Origin: Niveispirillum sp.
GTDB lineage: Bacteria > Pseudomonadota > Alphaproteobacteria > Azospirillales > Azospirillaceae
Assembly: GCA_016463045.1 (NCBI GenBank)
Contig: JAEMSB010000141.1
Location: 1,580 to 9,198, forward strand
Direction of reading: 5' to 3'
DNA length: 7,619 nucleotides
In this document: piece by piece, positions 5,574 to 7,619 of the stretch
Layout of the letters: each line of letters opens with the position of its first letter
Position numbering within the stretch: the stretch's first letter is position 1
Program-made: the position numbers and the translations under genes
The notes under the pieces: generated by a model
The model's database searches: none
The model's input: only the letters and a program-made list of their open reading frames with translations
What the model was told of the DNA's origin: nothing

Positions 5574-6152
5574 ATGCTGCGCCGTTCGCTGCTGACGCTT
5601 GCCCTCGCCGCCCCGCTGCTGGCCGCCACGCCTGTTGCCGCCCAAGCCATCGTGGATTTCTCAGGCCGGGAGCCGATTGTGCTGGATGTGGCCAGCATTG
5701 AGGTGGAAAGCGCCTATGCGGCCCCCATGGCCCCGCCCAATATCGACCATGAACTGCCGCTGACCCCATCTGACGCTGTCCGCCTCTGGGTCTCCACCCG
5801 TCTGAAGGCTGGCGGGCCGCAGGGCAAGGCCCGCGTGATCATCAAGGATGCCTCGGTCAAGGAGATCGAACTGGATCGCACCAAGGGCATCAAGGGCTGG
5901 TTCACCAAGGACCAGTCGCAGAAATATGAAGGCAAATTGCAGGTCGAGATCGTGGTGGAAGGCACCTCGCGCGGCTTCACCGGCAGCGTGTCTGGCGCCG
6001 TCGCCCGCTCCACCACCGTGGCCGAGGATGTGACCTTGGCCCAGCGGGAAAAGACCATGACCGACCTAGTCCGCGATCTGGCCGGTGACCTGGATGTGGA
6101 ACTGGACAAGTCCATCCGCGCCAACATGTTCCCGGTGATCGTGCTTCAGTAA
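5574..6152 (+). CDS. Conserved-type exported protein of unknown function
   Basis: A 192-residue protein with a clear signal peptide: MLRRSLLTLALAAPLLAATP, then cleavage after VAAQA (residue 25). No Cys follows, so it is not a typical lipoprotein. The mature part starts IVDFSGREPIVLDVASIEV, then has an Ala/Pro-rich linker (49-57, YAAPMAPPN). A mixed region follows (LWVSTRL, ARVIIKDASVKEIEL, then a lysine-rich GIKGWFTKDQSQKYEGKL segment and VEIVVEG), giving alternating strands. It ends in a charged helix (about 157-182, REKTMTDLVRDLAGDLDVELDK). The fold may be a compact periplasmic alpha/beta domain, somewhat like the YajG type; this is a guess from architecture. ATG 5574 is chosen because AGGAA lies seven bases upstream and the signal peptide starts there. 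The open frame extends upstream to 5469 without coding character. No function is assigned. Confidence 0.8.
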   Translation: MLRRSLLTLALAAPLLAATPVAAQAIVDFSGREPIVLDVASIEVESAYAAPMAPPNIDHELPLTPSDAVRLWVSTRLKAGGPQGKARVIIKDASVKEIELDRTKGIKGWFTKDQSQKYEGKLQVEIVVEGTSRGFTGSVSGAVARSTTVAEDVTLAQREKTMTDLVRDLAGDLDVELDKSIRANMFPVIVLQ

Positions 6153-6172
6153 GGTTTGCCGGCTGCTCCCAT

Positions 6173-6197
6173 CCTGCGGGTGCAGGTTTCGGGTTTT
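6173..6197 (+). terminator. Weak candidate terminator after the exported-protein gene
   Basis: CCTGC (6173-6177) and GCAGG (6182-6186) form a 5-base-pair stem with a four-base loop. TTTCGGGTTTT follows. The stem is short and the T tract is interrupted. It lies 20 bases after the stop codon. Confidence 0.35.
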
Positions 6198-6211
6198 GCG
6201 ATCCTTAGGTG

Positions 6212-6239
6212 TTGAAAGTTCTCCCTTTGCAGGCATATT
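6212..6239 (+). promoter_or_regulatory. Candidate promoter of the RNase T2 gene
   Basis: TTGAAA (6212-6217, five of six consensus positions) and CATATT (6234-6239, four of six) are separated by 16 bases. Transcription would start near 6246, just before the Shine-Dalgarno at 6262-6268. The -10 overlaps the palindrome at 6231-6249. Confidence 0.45.
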
Positions 6240-6249
6240 GCATATGCCT
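6231..6249. promoter_or_regulatory. Perfect 19-base palindrome, probable operator of the RNase T2 gene
   Basis: AGGCATAT (6231-6238) and ATATGCCT (6242-6249) are perfect 8-base inverted arms around TGC. The site lies over the candidate -10 box, 26 bases before the start codon, where a dimeric helix-turn-helix repressor would block polymerase. AT-rich arms make a transcription terminator unlikely. The cognate regulator is not in the window. Confidence 0.5.
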
Positions 6250-6275
6250 TGATACGTCTATGGGGGGATGGGGTG

Positions 6276-6938
6276 ATGGTTTTGACGCGTGCTGCTGGCG
6301 CTTTTGCGGGCTTTGGTCTGATGGTGGCGCTTGCCCTTGGGGCGGTGGGTTCCGTACAGGCGCAGAATCCTGGCAAGCCGGGCGTCTTCGACTATTACGT
6401 CCTCACCCTGTCTTGGTCGCCTGCCTTCTGTGCGTCCAAGGGGGCGCAAGCACCGGCGGATCAGTGCGGCCAGGACAAGAATTACGGCTTCGTCGTTCAT
6501 GGCCTGTGGCCGCAATATGACCAGGGCTATCCGGCCAGCTGCGCGGTTTCTCCCGATGTTCCCAAGAATATCGTGACAGAAACCTTCCCTATTATGCCCA
6601 GCGAAGGGCTGATGAACCATGAATGGAAGAAACACGGCACCTGCAGCGGTCGTACGGTTCAAGAATATTTCACCGACCTTCGCGCCACCTATGACCGCAT
6701 CAACCTCCCGGACAGGCTGCGCGCACCGCCGGCTAATTTGCAGGAATCGGTCAGCACGCTGGTTTCCACCCTCGCTGCCAGTGGGCAGAGCTTCCCTGCG
6801 GGCGGGATCGTACCTTCCTGCAACAAGCAGGGTCAGGTGGTGGAGGTCATGATGTGTTTCAGCCGCGATCTGGACCCGCGCGCTTGCAGCGCCAGCGTTA
6901 AGTCAAACTGCCCCGCCAGCGCCAAGCTGGTTCGGTGA
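6276..6938 (+). CDS. Secreted ribonuclease T2 family protein
   Basis: A 220-residue endoribonuclease of the RNase T2/RNase I family. It cleaves single-stranded RNA through a 2',3'-cyclic phosphate intermediate, in the periplasm or outside the cell. Both family motifs are intact: CAS-1 FVVHGLWPQ with His 75, and CAS-2 HEWKKHGTC with Glu 116 and His 120. The family substrate-side WSP pattern (LTLSWSPAFC, 44-52) is also present. Eight Cys in the mature protein fit the disulfide-rich secreted fold. Residues 1-29 form a signal peptide with cleavage after VQA. ATG 6276 follows GGGGGGA at seven bases; GTG 6273 and TTG 6249 are possible but less good, and TTG lies inside the palindrome. The 3' end overlaps the convergent diguanylate cyclase gene by 36 bases. 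Likely roles are RNA scavenging or degradation of external RNA. Confidence 0.9.
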   Translation: MVLTRAAGAFAGFGLMVALALGAVGSVQAQNPGKPGVFDYYVLTLSWSPAFCASKGAQAPADQCGQDKNYGFVVHGLWPQYDQGYPASCAVSPDVPKNIVTETFPIMPSEGLMNHEWKKHGTCSGRTVQEYFTDLRATYDRINLPDRLRAPPANLQESVSTLVSTLAASGQSFPAGGIVPSCNKQGQVVEVMMCFSRDLDPRACSASVKSNCPASAKLVR

Positions 6939-7619
6939 TGCGGGTGTGCCGGCGGCCTCTGCCGTCGGCTTCCACGCCTCCACCCGGTTCCTTCCGCCAT
7001 GCTTGGCGGCATACAGCGCCTGGTCGGCCCGATCGACCAGGGCATCCACGCTGATCTCCCCCGTCACCTCCGCCGCACCGAAGCTGGCCGTCACGCGCAG
7101 CACTTGCCCGTCGGCCAGTTGCACCGGCGTGGCCGCCAGATCGGCACGCAGCCTTTCCAGCACCACCATCGCCTCGGCCAGATGGGTTTCTTTCAGCAGG
7201 ATCAAGATTTCCTCGCCTCCCATGCGGAAGGCCTCATCAATGGCCCGGATGCCGCGCGTCAGGCAGCCGGCGGCGGCCACGAGGACCCGGTCGCCCGCCT
7301 CATGCCCATAGGTGTCGTTCACCGATTTGAACTTGTCCAAGTCACACAGCGCCACGCAGAAGGGCTGCCCGGTACGGGCAAAGCGCGCCAACTCGCGCGC
7401 TACCTCTTCGGAAAGCCCCGTGCGGTTGCGCAGGCCCGTCAGCGGATCGATGCCGCTGCCCGCCACCGACAGGGCGCGTTCGATGCGCCGGCACTGCTGG
7501 ATGAACTCGTCAAACTTGTCCAGAACGGCCTGATAGGTGGCGTAATCGGGGGCATCCCCCTCCGCCGCGCGCATCAGGGTCAGGCGGCCCATGCGGTGCA
7601 ACTGGTCATGCACCTGCAC
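6903..7619 (-). CDS. Diguanylate cyclase (GGDEF), probable CZB zinc-sensor type, N-terminus cut by window edge
   Basis: The frame is open to the right edge, giving 238 C-terminal residues. A GGDEF domain runs from about 58 to 215: DPLTGL (58-63), CDLDKFKSVNDTYGH with metal and substrate residues (92-106), the active site RMGGEE followed by I (132-138), and RADQALYAAKHGGRNRV (197-213). It makes c-di-GMP from two GTP. An inhibitory-site motif RAID (125-128) lies exactly five residues before GGEE, so product feedback inhibition is expected. The first residues, VHDQLHRM with a HxxxH pair (H4, H8), then a helix into DPLTGL, match the end of the CZB zinc-binding domain and its join to GGDEF in Escherichia coli DgcZ. 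If so, zinc controls activity; the missing part should hold the other His and Cys ligands. A low-complexity Ala/Gly/Pro tail of about 20 residues ends the protein. Confidence 0.9.
   Translation of the reverse strand: MQVHDQLHRMGRLTLMRAAEGDAPDYATYQAVLDKFDEFIQQCRRIERALSVAGSGIDPLTGLRNRTGLSEEVARELARFARTGQPFCVALCDLDKFKSVNDTYGHEAGDRVLVAAAGCLTRGIRAIDEAFRMGGEEILILLKETHLAEAMVVLERLRADLAATPVQLADGQVLRVTASFGAAEVTGEISVDALVDRADQALYAAKHGGRNRVEAWKPTAEAAGTPASPNQLGAGGAV

Noticed and set aside
1..7619. Mobile elements, CRISPR arrays, tRNA or rRNA genes
   Set aside because: No terminal repeats with transposase, no regularly spaced repeats and no tRNA or rRNA-like sequence were seen on either strand.

Overview
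The window is high-GC DNA with strong third-position GC bias and tight gene packing. A cytochrome c maturation ABC pair, a short alphaproteobacterial-type PLP ornithine decarboxylase, a TorF-type porin and a CZB-like diguanylate cyclase together suggest a free-living alphaproteobacterium. It is probably a member of Rhodospirillales/Azospirillaceae; this placement is inferred from gene content and style only. No mobile element, CRISPR array, tRNA or rRNA was seen.

Left part, minus strand (1-1993): a membrane-anchored coiled-coil protein runs off the left edge. Upstream of it are ccmB and ccmA, translationally coupled by an ATGA overlap; they encode the CcmAB ABC transporter of System I cytochrome c maturation. 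No ccmC follows ccmB here. A strong terminator-like hairpin lies on the ccmA strand about 70-80 bases before its start.

Centre (1994-3987): a roughly 740-base gap separates the divergent ccmA and odc genes. Its right half looks like a long structured mRNA leader for ornithine decarboxylase. It holds a candidate promoter, several hairpins and a 36-codon open frame with a near-ideal ribosome binding site. The position resembles the alphaproteobacterial speF RNA motif, which lies upstream of ornithine decarboxylase genes. The odc gene is followed by a clear intrinsic terminator and a second hairpin with a run of eight T.

Right part, plus strand (4151-6938): four separate genes follow. They are an exported TorF-family porin, a stand-alone FlgC-like rod protein, a conserved exported protein of unknown function, and a secreted RNase T2 with both catalytic motifs. 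The RNase gene has a perfect 19-base palindrome over its candidate -10 box. At the right edge a minus-strand diguanylate cyclase, cut at its N-terminus, converges on the RNase gene and overlaps its 3' end by 36 bases.

The genes do not form one pathway. The most promising material for new biology is the odc leader with its possible regulatory peptide, followed by the RNase operator and the stand-alone FlgC-like gene.
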